Assembly: GCA_034440635.1 (NCBI GenBank)
Contig: JAOTON010001268.1
Span: 1-64,000, forward strand
Length of the DNA stretch: 64,000 nucleotides
Source: Lepas anatifera
Taxonomy: Eukaryota > Arthropoda > Thecostraca > Lepadidae
Direction: 5' to 3'
Positions 25,807 to 36,517 of this stretch are shown here, piece by piece. Each line of letters opens with the position of its first letter. Within the stretch, counting starts at the first letter, position 1. The position numbers and the translations under genes were made by a program. Below the pieces are notes generated by a model. It saw only the letters and a list, made by a program, of their open reading frames with translations, was not told the origin of the DNA and made no database searches.

Positions 25807-26715
25807 TTGAACGTCGTATCCAAGAGCACTGCTGCCAGGGAAGAATGACGGGGGAAGGAAACTACCCATATAGTGCCGAACACTCGTTAGATTTGGGCTG
25901 TTTGTTATATTTGGTTCGGGCTGCATGCAAAATTTTAAAGATCTGCCAGTGTCGCTGAATTGGGAAAGCTTTTAGTTGGAAACTGGGGGACCATTCCATT
26001 CCGGCGCCATTGCCCTGCTCGATCCGCTAGATCCCGGAGAACGCGCGGTGCATGGAGGGATCGGTAATCGAGTCCCATTGAAAAACGCGTGAGAACATAT
26101 AACCAAAATCAAACTGCGGGAGTGCTCATTTGATTTGTTTTGTCGGTGATTGATTTGATTGTTTTAAGGGTCAGTCTCCCTGGTGGCCTTAAACGCCCTA
26201 AAGAGTATTATTTAAGACGTCCTGGTTCACTGGGGCTATCACTTTCTGCGAGTTCAGTTTATTGTATTTGTCAGCCCCTCGTCTGTTCAGCGGTCTCAGG
26301 GCCCGCCGTACGCCGTGGTTAGGCTGGTCGCGTGTTGGTAGATATAGCGACGGACCATGCGCTGCGATTCCGTGCAGACACTGCCTGCGCAGAATACGCG
26401 ACATACTCATCAAGTCAAGGTAGTCCCAATTTGAAGGCTGCTACCAGCTTCATGAAGACATCAGCCCCAAGAGCGCGGCACAGTCCGGTCCCGAATATTC
26501 CCTCACCAGGGCGCGATGATGCCCAAGTTTTTTTTTTGTTTTGTTTTCTATGGGTTTGTGTCCCTAGTCCAGGGATAGTTGTAAGGGAGAAAGTGTGCTC
26601 CAGGTCGCTTGGTTTGCACGTGACTTGTTCAGCTATATGACGGGTTCTCTGGTGCCACGGATGGCAGTGCTGGTTCCCCGCCGGCTTCGCCGAGGAGCTT
26701 TTCACCAGCGCTAGG
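25807..26715. other. No recognisable gene
   Basis: Mixed-composition sequence between the higher-order array and the 37-bp minisatellite. Several 60-100 codon frames exist on both strands, but none has a recognisable domain. The longest plus-strand frame (26,332-26,640) includes low-complexity F/L/C residues. Confidence 0.5.
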
Positions 26716-27345
26716 CCAGATCTCTGCTGTGGAGGGTTTCTGGAACGCCGGGGTAGAACTCTGCTGTGGAGGGTTTCGGGAACACCGGGGTAGAACTCTG
26801 CTGTGGAGAGTTTCGGGAACACCGGGGTAGAACTCTGCTGTGGAGGGTTTCGGGAACACCGGGGTAGAACTCTGCTGTGGAGGGTTTCGGGAACACCGGG
26901 GTAGAACTCTGCTGTGGAGGGTTTCGGGAACACCGGGGTAGAACTCTGCTGTGGAGGGTTTCGGGAACACCGGGGCAGAAATCTGCTCTGGAGGGTTTCG
27001 GGAACACCGGGGTAGAACTCTGCTGTGGAGGGTTTCTGGAACGCAGGGGTAGAACTCTGTTGTGGAGGATTTTGGGAACACCGGGGTAGAACTCTTCGGT
27101 GGAGGGTTTCGGGAACCCCGGGGTAGAAATCTACTGTGGAAGGTTTTGGGAACCCCGGGGTAGAACTTTGCTATGGAGGGTTTCGGGAACACCGGGGTAG
27201 AACTCTGCTGTGGAGGGTTTCGGGAACACCGGGGTAAAAGTCTGCTGTGGAGGGTTTCGGGAGCACCGGGGTAGAACTCTGCTGAGCGTTCCGAGAACAC
27301 CGGGGTAGAACTCTGCTGTGGAGGGTTTCGGCCTCACAAGGTCAA
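26716..27345. repeat. 37-bp minisatellite
   Basis: About 17 copies of a 37-bp monomer around 'ctgctgtggagggtttcggg' and 'aacaccggggtagaactc'. The period is seen at successive 'ctgctgtgga' starts (26,761, 26,798). The monomer has no stop in any of the three minus-strand frames, so overlapping minus-strand frames of up to 223 codons arise (P/S/R-rich, repeating every 37 residues). These are products of the repeat and are not called as genes. Confidence 0.9.
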
Positions 27346-29067
27346 GACTGTGTTGTGGAGGGCTTGCTCGAAACTTTCCGATGGCGGTAGAGAAAATTGG
27401 CGGGAAGCGTCTAATGCTGTCCGAAGTCTGCGATCGGCCATTTCGTATGCGGCTCGGTCCGGATGTGTGCAGTCTACTATCGGGTTCTCGAAGAATAATT
27501 CAAAGATCCAAAGGTCTGCAGAAAGGAGTTGAAGCCTGGGTCTTCAGGAGTGTGAACAGTGATAGCTGTCCGTTCGCGCGTCCCCGTTCCTTCCTTCAGA
27601 AGTCTGCGCAGGTGATGTGCCGCTGTAATTAGATATGATTTCAGCTGGAGACTCTCTTCACACGTCAGTAGGATACTTTAAGTAGCGGCCAAGCTTGTCC
27701 CCTCCTGGTGGGTCAGAAACTGATACCTCGCAGCCTAGCGTGCTGCCCAATGCCAGGGAACCGGGCTGAGGTGAGCTGTTTGGGGCAGAAGGATGACTGC
27801 CGCGCAGATCTTCCGTCATGTTTTCTACCTCTAGCATATAATAGGTACAGAGTTTTGGTATGGTGGGATCATACTGCTACCGGTATCAATTGAGCTAGTT
27901 GTGGTCTAGCCTGACTTAGAAACAGTTGCACAATATGAACAGCACTTTCATCTGGTAGCATCATCGTAACTATGTTTCGGTCGAGGACGTTCAGTTGCTT
28001 GCTCGCAGCACTTATACTAAATGCCGTGACTTTCTCTTCATTTATAACGTTATTGAATTACTTTGTAGCTCGGTGTCTCGATCTAAGTCCTGTCACGTGC
28101 TGTCCTTGCTTGTCAGCCGTCGCGTGCCCACGGCTCGGGGTGCGGGAGGCCGTTACATTAGTGTCAGCGCACGGCTTGTGTCAGCTGGGATCCGGAGATA
28201 TCCGGATTGCGGCGGACCAGCGGTGGTGTAGCGGTCGCCCGTCCGATCAGCTCTGACACGCCACACTGCTGCCCTAGCTGCACTGCTGGGTTCATTGTCT
28301 CTGAAAGGTTGCAGGCACACCGGCCCGCGGCGCCTTCCGGCTTGTGCCAGATTGGGGGGTGACCCCCCCCCACTCTTCTTAGCTATACAGCCAAGTGAGT
28401 TATTGTCTGAACGAGGTCATCGGTTACAGAGGTGCACCCAACATGTCGGCTTGGATGTAAAACTGAAAGACATTCTTCGAATAGTTTTGGGTAAAGATAG
28501 GATCACCTTGCCAGCAGTACATGAAGTAGGGACCCTGGCTCGACCAGCCATCTTCCCGACCCTGGCATTCTCGTGGACCGCCTAGTTGCTGAGATCTGCG
28601 CCCGCATTGAAGAGGTTGGCTGAGGATCACCGTGAGGTTGACCAGGTTTTGCATTCCACCCCGTCGTCAACCAGTGTCACTCACTATGCCCGAAGAACAG
28701 CACCAGAGGAGTGTGCTAATCAGAAGCCTGAGGCGGGGGGTAGGGGGGGGGGCTGGCCGACAACGTAGGTCGGACAACGGGGGCCGTGCGGCGTAGTGGC
28801 TTCATTGCCTGTCTTCAATCGGACATCATGGATTAACGTGGATTCAATCCTCACGGCAGGAAAGTGTCTTCCATGTCCGATCTGACCCGGCGGAGAGGAT
28901 CCGTAAACATCGACGCTAATACTCTCCGTAATTGGGCAAGTGTGCCTGTTGGGAGTGACCATAATAATAATAGAATAAAGGTCATACGGCTCAAAAGCTG
29001 TCGTTATATTATTTTGCAGATATGTTCGTTTGGGATGTCGGGCCATCTTCAGCATTTCATCTTTGTT
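27346..29067. other. Unassigned sequence
   Basis: No gene, splice-consistent exon or known element recognised, apart from the tRNA-like segment near 28,784. Open frames of up to 125 codons on both strands have no identifiable motif. A plus-strand frame at 27,972-28,256 starts with a hydrophobic stretch that could mimic a signal peptide, but it has no other support. Confidence 0.5.
28784..28861 (+). pseudogene. tRNA-like remnant (possible SINE head)
   Basis: A ~78-base segment whose ends GCCGTG and CACGGC can pair like an acceptor stem. It has an A-box-like 'gcggcgtagtggcttc', a D-arm-like GGC...GCC, a TGTC...GACA stem, and 'ggattcaatcc' resembling a B box with one base missing. The anticodon loop is not a clean seven bases. 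It could be a decayed tRNA, a tRNA-derived SINE head or chance. Confidence 0.3.
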
Positions 29068-29681
29068 CACTGGGTCATTCCACCATAAATCGACCAAAAA
29101 TTTCGTAAAATAAAACCCTTCTATTTTTGATTCTCTCCAAAATTGGTGTCAAGGGGGTTTCAAATGTGTAGAATCTAACCATGGCGTCAAAAAATTATTT
29201 GAAAGTTTGGCATGGCAGATATAGCCTCCGGCATGTTTCGGGGGGTCACCATGTAGGCATTGTTTTAAAAGCCTATAGTTCTGCCATTTTTTAATTATTG
29301 TAACGATATTTTACCTTTTTGTTCACCATTTAGCATATTTCAATTTGGCTATCTTAGATTTGTATATTCCTGACAAATTGACGTTCGTGACCTAGTTTTT
29401 GAACGGTGACCTTGACCCGCAGTACAGTGAAATTTATAAATTCGTGTAAAATAATTCTTACCTTTGGAAACGATATTTTAGGTAAAGCAACAAAAAAAGT
29501 CTTTCGCACTAAATATACTACTTCTTACTTCCGAAACATGACACTAGGTGTCACTATGGAGCTGTACCATAGTAACTCACTGTATGGTTAATGCCAGTGA
29601 CGACGGAACGTCCGAATTTAAGATGAGAGCCATGGAATTTTCAACCAATTTCTTTCCCGTCAACGCCATAGGGGGTTTTAA

Positions 29682-31762
29682 CCCTTACACGTGCAGGGGG
29701 GGTGTTGCAACCCCCTCAGGTTTTTCAAGAATTGAAAACAAGCTTCTTAAGTTAGAGTCTTGAAATATTGTATAGCCTCTGACGCATTCATTGCGGACAT
29801 CTTGCAAAGAATTGTTCCTACCCTTCAAGGTCACGGAGTTATGACCTCAAGAGTGGAGGCATGTTGGGGTCTTTGGGCGCCTGTACCCGTTTTCACGTGA
29901 ATGCTCCAGACTCTTATCGTTCTTTTGCATCATTTGCTCATGAACTGCCCCAGGATATTTTCTTCCAGCCTTCGAGGATCATTTTTATCAGGTTAGACTT
30001 TCTATGACCTTTTTAATATTCAATGACCTTTATTTGACCTTGCGTGACTGCAGTGATAACTCTGCGTCGAATATCGACTACAGATGCGTGTTTCAATTCG
30101 GTATTTCTAAATGATAATTATTTCTAAACACCGAATTATTTGACTTGCGTCCGATACGGGCTTAACCTTTTTCGACCTGTGACCTTTTTTACCTTGAAAG
30201 GGGGTAAGCAATAACAATTGAAGAAGAAAACTTACTTGGAGTAAAAGATGCAGAATGGTTAATGAATAGTCAATTTGAATGGTATTGACACTAAACTAAT
30301 TGGTTTGCATATTACATGGACATGACCTTTTTTAAATTTGACCTTATTTGACCTTGAAAGGGGTGTAAGCAATAACAGATGATGAAGCAGGCGTAACTGA
30401 TGCAAAATTTCTTATGAATAGTCAATTTGCATGAAAATGACACTGAACAAGACGTTTTTCTTCCAAAACGGACTTGGCCTTTTTCAACCTTTGAACTAAT
30501 TTGACCTTGAAGGGGTGTAAGCAGTGACAGATGATTAGAAACTCACTAAATTGGCGTAAATGATTCAGAATGGCTTGTGAATAGTGCATTTAAACGATGT
30601 GGACTCTAAACTAGGTACTTTCACTTCTAAGGAGTAGTCGTGAGCTCTGAACCAGTCCCATACAATGCAATGTAGGTACCACTAAAAATCACCAATGAAG
30701 TCATAACATCTTTTAAATTCAAGCTACGTCCGGGGGAACGCAACACAAAGCCTCAAAATCCAAAAATCTTTCTTAACCCTCGCCCCACCTAGAAAAATGA
30801 AATCGATGCTTCCCTAAGGTTTTTTGGGAACAACAGAAAAACAACGAGGGGAAGCACCGCGGTTGAGGGGTCTACCTCTTACCCCATTATTTTCCCATCA
30901 TCCCTGAAATTTATTACCCCGGGTCACCCTAGGTCAGGTCACCAGGCGAGGTCAACCAAGGTCACCTCACTTTAACTTTTGAGCTCTACCATAGCTACAT
31001 TTCTAAGCCGATCGATTTAAAACTTTCGACAATTAATGACCCCTCCGGAGTCCACAAAATTTATCTTCGGGATTCTTCAATTTGGTGACCTGAGGTGAGG
31101 TCACCAGGTAACCTCTTCCATAGAAAAAAACATGGGAAAAGCTGTCTTATGAACTAAAAGTCTCAAAATAATCGTGCATGCTCAATTCGCTCAGACAAGC
31201 GTTCTTGGACACCCTTTCATGGATCCTAGGGGCAATACTGCCCTTTGACCTATCTGAGATCATCAGAGGTCACCAGAGGTCAAAAACAGCATTTTGACGA
31301 AAATTTTTGACCTAATTAAGCTACAAAGCTGAATCAAAGGTCATCGTGTATGTCTAGTCACCAGTTTTCATTTGATATTCAACACGGTCACTTTCTTACC
31401 TTTCGAGACCTCCGGTCATATTAAGTCACGAGGTACCCTCTGGAGGTCAAACCACTGGCGGGAGGCCATTATGTTCCACATAGCAGAGAAAGTTCTAGCA
31501 TTTTCCTATCAAAGTTTTTTGCTAGATCTCAATAGCTCTAATGGCTATGCTCAGGTTTCTTAAGGATTACATGTTTTACTGGAAATAGCCTATCGTGATA
31601 TAACTTGACCTCTGGAGGTAAAAACATAGACCTGAGTGCTTAAACGTGTTAGTAAAATCGTACTGAATTCACATGAGATTTCTAATGCCTTTTGCAACTT
31701 TGCGATAACTTCAATATTTTCGGAGTTAGGGGGAATTGATGGCCCCCCAGTGGGGGGGCGGG
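29682..31762. mobile_element. TTAA-flanked element T6, nested at the arm junction
   Basis: Flanked by TTAA at 29,678-29,681 and 31,763-31,766. The left end CCCTTACACGTGCAGGGGGG is followed by a GGGGG...ACCCCC hairpin and 'tcaggtttttcaag'. The right end (inverted) begins CCCGCCCCCCCACTGGGG with a GGGGGG...CCCCC hairpin. The tips match only at CCC, so the borders rest on TTAA, the hairpins and the continuity of the host arms on both sides. The interior holds about four ~155-bp tandem copies around 'ttgaccttgaaaggggtgt' (about 30,036, 30,191, 30,351, 30,503) and many GGTCA motifs, including AGGTCA-4-AGGTCA near 31,269. No ORF of note. Confidence 0.6.
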
Positions 31763-32069
31763 TTAAATGCTTCTGCAACTGACATCATATTTCGGTGATT
31801 CAATGTGACGGGAAAACATTTATTTTCAAAAGATGTACAATGATCCAAACAACCATACATGACATTTACAACAGCTAAGTTCATTCCCAAAGGGACAATA
31901 ATGTGAATTCAAAATAGGGGAGGGTAACCCCCTATTCCTGTGCTTGTGTTAAAATGCTTCAACCCTAGGTTGACTGCTTGATTTTGATTCTTCAAATGTT
32001 TTTATTTTAAAGTTGCAAGTCAATTAGAACATGAGTTACGATAGCATAGTTCCACAGTGACACCTAGTG

Positions 32070-32125
32070 TTTATATATATATATTTTTTTTTTTTTTATA
32101 TATATATATATATATATATACATAT
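32070..32125. repeat. AT microsatellite
   Basis: 'tatatatatat', a T-run and a second (TA)n run inside the right arm of the long-inverted-repeat element. The left arm lacks it, which partly explains the longer right arm. Confidence 0.85.
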
Positions 32126-32592
32126 ATGCAGCTAGAAGTAGTATATGCATTTCGAAAGCCATGTTTTTCTTTATTAGATATGAAAGACTACTACCATATG
32201 TCAAAACGCTTTCAAGAGAATTGTTGAATTTCACTCTACTACAGGTCAAGGTCACCGTTATAAAACTAGGTCATGAGGTCACCAAACATTTTTTGTTTAA
32301 ATTTCAAAATTGAAGATAGCCAAAATGTTTCCCGTAGAATTTACATCCTAAAACTATAAAAATTTTAGAAATATCTTGAAACGTTTTGGAGCTATAGGCA
32401 TTCTAGTCAATGCCTGTATAATGACCTTCAGAAATTGCCGGGGGCCATTTTTCTGACGGCAATTTGTAAATAATGTTTTGGGTGCCATGGGTGGATTCTA
32501 CGCTCTTGTGAGTCCCCATATACCAATTTTGGAGGAAATTAAGAATAGTAGGGTTTTATGCCTTGGTCGATTTATCGTGGAAGGACCCCACT

Positions 32593-34560
32593 GTCAGAGT
32601 GAAAGAACAGAAAGGGCTTGTTAAAATGTATGCGGGGTATAGGGTTATCTCACGTCTGTGGATGGTGTAAGACACAGCGAAAAGTGTGGCCTGAATCAAT
32701 CAGTTGATGAGAAAATGCCATAAATATCTATAAGAACTGGTGGACACGCTTTCGCTCCCGCAGAACGATGGGAACCGACGAGCTCCACTCGCTCGTGCGA
32801 CCTATGACACTTTGCATCAAATAGAAGCGAGCTAACTGCCGACGTCCAGATCAAAGGAGAAGGTCCAGACTCGAGGCTGATGCGGCGATTCCAATCTGTG
32901 CGACCTTTGAAACGTCGACGTCGATGTTGGAGGTATGCGGCGGGCGTGGCCGCGGGCGTCTGCCGCCTTGAACGGCGTGCGACACTCCGGGCGACAGTCT
33001 CACTTAAACGGTCAGATCGACAAATCGTTGGCGGCAGCGGGCCGTCGCCGGCTTTCACCCTGAAGGTCGCTGGTAGCCCGCTCTGTCCGAGACCAGCGCG
33101 GCGGCGCGCTGTCGTGACCGTGTCGGCCAAGGAGACGAGCCCGGCGTCGCCGCACTTCCCGCTTCCCGGTGTGCTCTGTTTACATGCCAGTTCCGCGGGG
33201 TCCGCTGGGCCGTCTGGTGCCGGATATGGTGAGGTGACCGGTTACCATCCGTGCTCACTTCCCCATCCTTGTCTTATACTTTTGTTTCTTGTGGAACTCG
33301 GGATATTTGGAGACGTGAGGGCGTAAAAAAGCCAGTAACACAACTTTCCGATTGTGTTCCGGGAAATGTACGGCGATATGCATTTTCACTGCGGATTCTG
33401 TATGTGGCTTTGCTGGAAGCTGTGGATGAAGGAAAAGGCTCCTAATCGAACAGTTTTCAGCCTCTGAAAAAGAACTGATGCAAGTGACTTGAAACTTTAA
33501 TGGGTGAAGGGTGCGGACTCAGCCACGTCCAAATATGTTTAAGGATCTAAAAATTCCAAAAGTATTTTTAAAAATTTTGTGGTATATATTTTTCAAACTT
33601 CTATTTTTTAGCTTTGTGTATTCCTTATGGAGCACGTTAATTTTATCCCGCGCTCTGCCGGCAGTGCTGTTTTTCCTCCCGCTATCCGAATGCGAATATC
33701 TATCTACATATAACTACCCGTACAGGAGATAATACGCTGGGCAGCTGTTCTTTAGCGATTTTATAGCATTCACGACAAACAACGTTTGAAATAAGATGGT
33801 CCAAACATCATTGCTGCACCATTTCTGCAACATTACTAAAACATCGAGTCATTATTACAGAAAATAATATCGCTAGAAAATGATACTTAAACGTGTTTGG
33901 GGGTATCTTACGTAACAATAACACCATTCTTCCACATTCTTCCACAACATTGTGGGAGAATGTCGCCACAATATATGCACAACATTGTTAAAATGTTGCT
34001 GTGTTACTAGAGCGGGCACAGCACCTCTGCGAGCTTTGGGTTTTTTACATTTAGGTTTAAAAACTGTTTTGCCCATTTTGTCTACCTTGCTGAGCTCTCT
34101 CTACTAGGAATGGTGGGTAATTTCTTTCCAACAACGGGGCTCTTTAGCCGCACCCTATTATAAATGTAATCAACATCTTTTGAACATATTCTCTTTATTC
34201 TAATCGCAAGACAAGGGTGATTGCCTTGTTCGTGTGTGCTGGGTGGTCTGACTGGTAATGTATATAGTTTTTGAAATCGTTAGGCTTAGTGATGAGGTGT
34301 GTGTTCAATACCCCGAAGAATCTAGCTTGACTAAGGCATCCAAAAACTCGCTCTGGTCCGTGGATATGCGGAGGTCAACCTGTATGTTCGGATGGATGGT
34401 GTTGCGCGACTGTGAAAGCGTCTTAACTCCCCCTTCTCCATGCAGTCATATACCCCATATCCCATAATATGGGGTACGACATATTACAATACAATACAAT
34501 GCGACATCTGTCGTCAATAAATCTTATGAAGACGCGAGGCTTCACCTTGGGCTTCACTGT
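32593..34560. other. Unassigned, with a CpG-rich island at about 32,880-33,240
   Basis: The island is GC- and CpG-rich compared with the AT-rich flanks. It supports overlapping open frames on both strands (32,880-33,326 plus, 148 codons; 32,696-33,130 minus, 144 codons), both arginine/alanine-rich and without recognised motifs. That is what GC-rich non-coding DNA produces. It could be a promoter island or an unrecognised exon. Downstream (33,500-34,560) is AT-rich with no feature recognised. Confidence 0.35.
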
Positions 34561-34599
34561 CGGTTTACCTGAACGTGAATTTCAGCATCGAATATAGCC

Positions 34600-35420
34600 T
34601 ATGAAACAGAAATGCTGTATTATAGAATATGCACCGTTCTCTGCATGCGCAGTAGAGGTACCTAGAAATAAGCTCTATATGCCAGGATGTTTCAAGAGAG
34701 TACACGAATAGAAGGTATATCAACATGCTGAGATCTATTCTTATAGTAGTCACCTTCCAGTCACTGTGCATGCGCACTGGAGTGTGGGCAAAAGGGCGCT
34801 ATCTCGGAAGATACTCCTTCGTTGTCGCTCAATTTTTGACACGTAGTGCTCGTTTCGTATTTGCAGGATAGAGTGAAGGTTATTTAAGGCTTGTTTTGCG
34901 CGTGCGCAGAAGAGGAAGGCAATTTTCAAGGGTCTTATTAGTTGTTGGCTGCTTTGGCGGCGACATCGACTTTTTGTCGCTGTGCCATTGCTGACTCGAC
35001 TCGCCTGTTAATCGAAATATCTGCTTACCGTACTTTGTCAACGGTGTCTCCTGCGTTAGAGTGGCACAAGCTCAAGATATCTTTACTTAAAGGTACTTTC
35101 AAGAGGGATTCCTTCACGCCAGAGTAATGTCGCACAGGCGTGAAGGAGTTCCTTCACCTTTGGGTCTTATGTCAAACTGCTGCTGATGGCGCTGCTCGCT
35201 TACGAATTTGTGAGAATATGCGGCAGTCAAGTTTATCCGAAATCCAACATAAACATTTCATTTTCGAGTCTGGGGGTCTTTTTGAAAAACTTTGGACAAC
35301 TAATCATTTAATTCTCCGATGCTATTTCCTATGAGGTGTGACGTCACATCCGGTGATCTGCGCTTTTTGTTGAACTGGGGCGGGCGCAAGCCTTGACCGC
35401 AGGCCGAGGTTGTTTTATTA
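34600..35420. repeat. Diverged dispersed copy of the 136-bp array and C module
   Basis: Palindrome-like 12-mers occur at 34,640 (TCTGCATGCGCA), 34,765 (TGTGCATGCGCA) and 34,897 (TGCGCGTGCGCA), spaced 125 and 132 bp. They lie between A- and B-like sequence ('tatcaacatgctgag', 'gggcgctatctcggaagat'). A C-module homologue follows ('actcgcctgttaatcgaa', about 34,995-35,065) with a late 'gaccgcaggccgaggttg' at about 35,396. This copy lies about 9 kb outside the tandem array, so these modules are also dispersed. Confidence 0.65.
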
Positions 35421-35879
35421 CTGGAGTATCATATAACAACCTGTACCTACCATGGATCATGGATTCACGTGCCTGGATGCGCTGAAGTTGTTAATTGATT
35501 CGTGATTCGGGTGGGGGAGGGGGTTTCAAGACTTAATATCCCTATCAATTGCAATAGCAAACCGGAATATTGATGCGATGTTTGCCGATGCATTGTTTGC
35601 CGATCTATGGCGGTGGCTTTTCGAGTGTCACAAAGCTATTTTCTCGTCCAAGCAGCACATATCACTGCTCTCTTCCGGGAGTGGAACCCTACCTTCTGCT
35701 GCAAGGCTTTACCGGTGCTTGAGCAGATTTAATAGATTGTTACGTCAAAATTTTGTGTGCTTGAGGACGGATAAGTGCCACTTTTGTGACGTATTAAATA
35801 CATTTTGATCCGGTTTCACCAACCGACTTGGCTTTTAGTAAGAGTAGGATTGGATGTTTTGAACCGTGACGGCTAAGAA
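35421..35879. other. No recognisable feature
   Basis: AT-rich sequence with one 76-codon plus-strand frame (35,578-35,808) that has no recognisable motif. Confidence 0.5.
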
Positions 35880-36517
35880 CATGTAAGCGTCATTTCTGAA
35901 GCTTTTTAATGCTGGTTCAACCTAGCCCCTTGTCACAAGCTGCCATGTTGTGACGTCACCAAGGCGCCAGAAAATCCTTTTACTTACCTTCAACCTAAAA
36001 AACATTACCATGCTTGGAAGTGGTTTGCTAGCCCCCTAATCACACTAGGCTCCCTTAGGTCTAAATCTGTCATCTTTGGTATTCTCTGGTTTAGAAGATG
36101 GCCTTCAACTTCTCGAGTTTAGAGTTATTCAGCATTTTATTTGCCCTGGAGAAGGCTCCTGCAAAGCAGAGAAGGGGGAAGGTAGTAACTTCAAGTAACA
36201 AATAAAGTTAGTAAGTAAAGTAAAGTAAGTTACTTTAAGCAAAGTTAGTAGCTTGAAGTTAAACTTCATATAACTGAAGTTTTTCGGGGGCTTGCAAAAT
36301 AAATCAGCTCTCTTCATCCTTTGCTTCAAGCTAGCGTCATTTACTTACCAGCAAAGCGCCACCGAAACGCTGCGCTACTATAGAATGATCTGTGCCAGTA
36401 ACTGCAATATTCCTCCCATATGGTATCAGTGGCATGAAGTGAACTGATTTCTCCTTTGCGAATGGCCAGAAAAACTTGAAGTACGTAAAGGAAATTCCCC
36501 TCTCTGCTTTGTAGAAC

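Larger units (their letters stand above)
29072..32588. mobile_element. Long-inverted-repeat DNA element with CACT target duplication
   Basis: The ends are GGGTCATTCC on the left and the complement of GGGTCCTTCC on the right, each followed inwards by a common 'taaatcgacca'. Both sides are flanked by CACT (29,068-29,071 and 32,589-32,592). Homology between arms runs inwards through 'tccaaaattggt', 'aggcattg...gcctatag', 'caaggtcacc' and 'acactaggtgtcac' up to about 29,677 on the left and 31,767 on the right. That is 606 and 822 bp of diverged arm around almost no original loop. A TTAA-flanked element now fills the loop. No transposase ORF is present. The superfamily is not assigned. Confidence 0.75.

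Noticed and set aside
26415..27337. Proline-rich protein of up to 223 residues on the minus strand
   Set aside because: It coincides exactly with the 37-bp minisatellite, and equivalent frames exist in all three phases.
29401..32290. Clusters of GGTCA/TGACC as telomeric or centromeric repeats
   Set aside because: The motifs are irregularly spaced and confined to bounded transposon-like elements.
32696..33326. 144- and 148-codon frames on opposite strands
   Set aside because: They overlap each other, are rich in R/A/S/P as expected of CpG-rich DNA, and show no motif or splice support. Kept only as a CpG-rich island.
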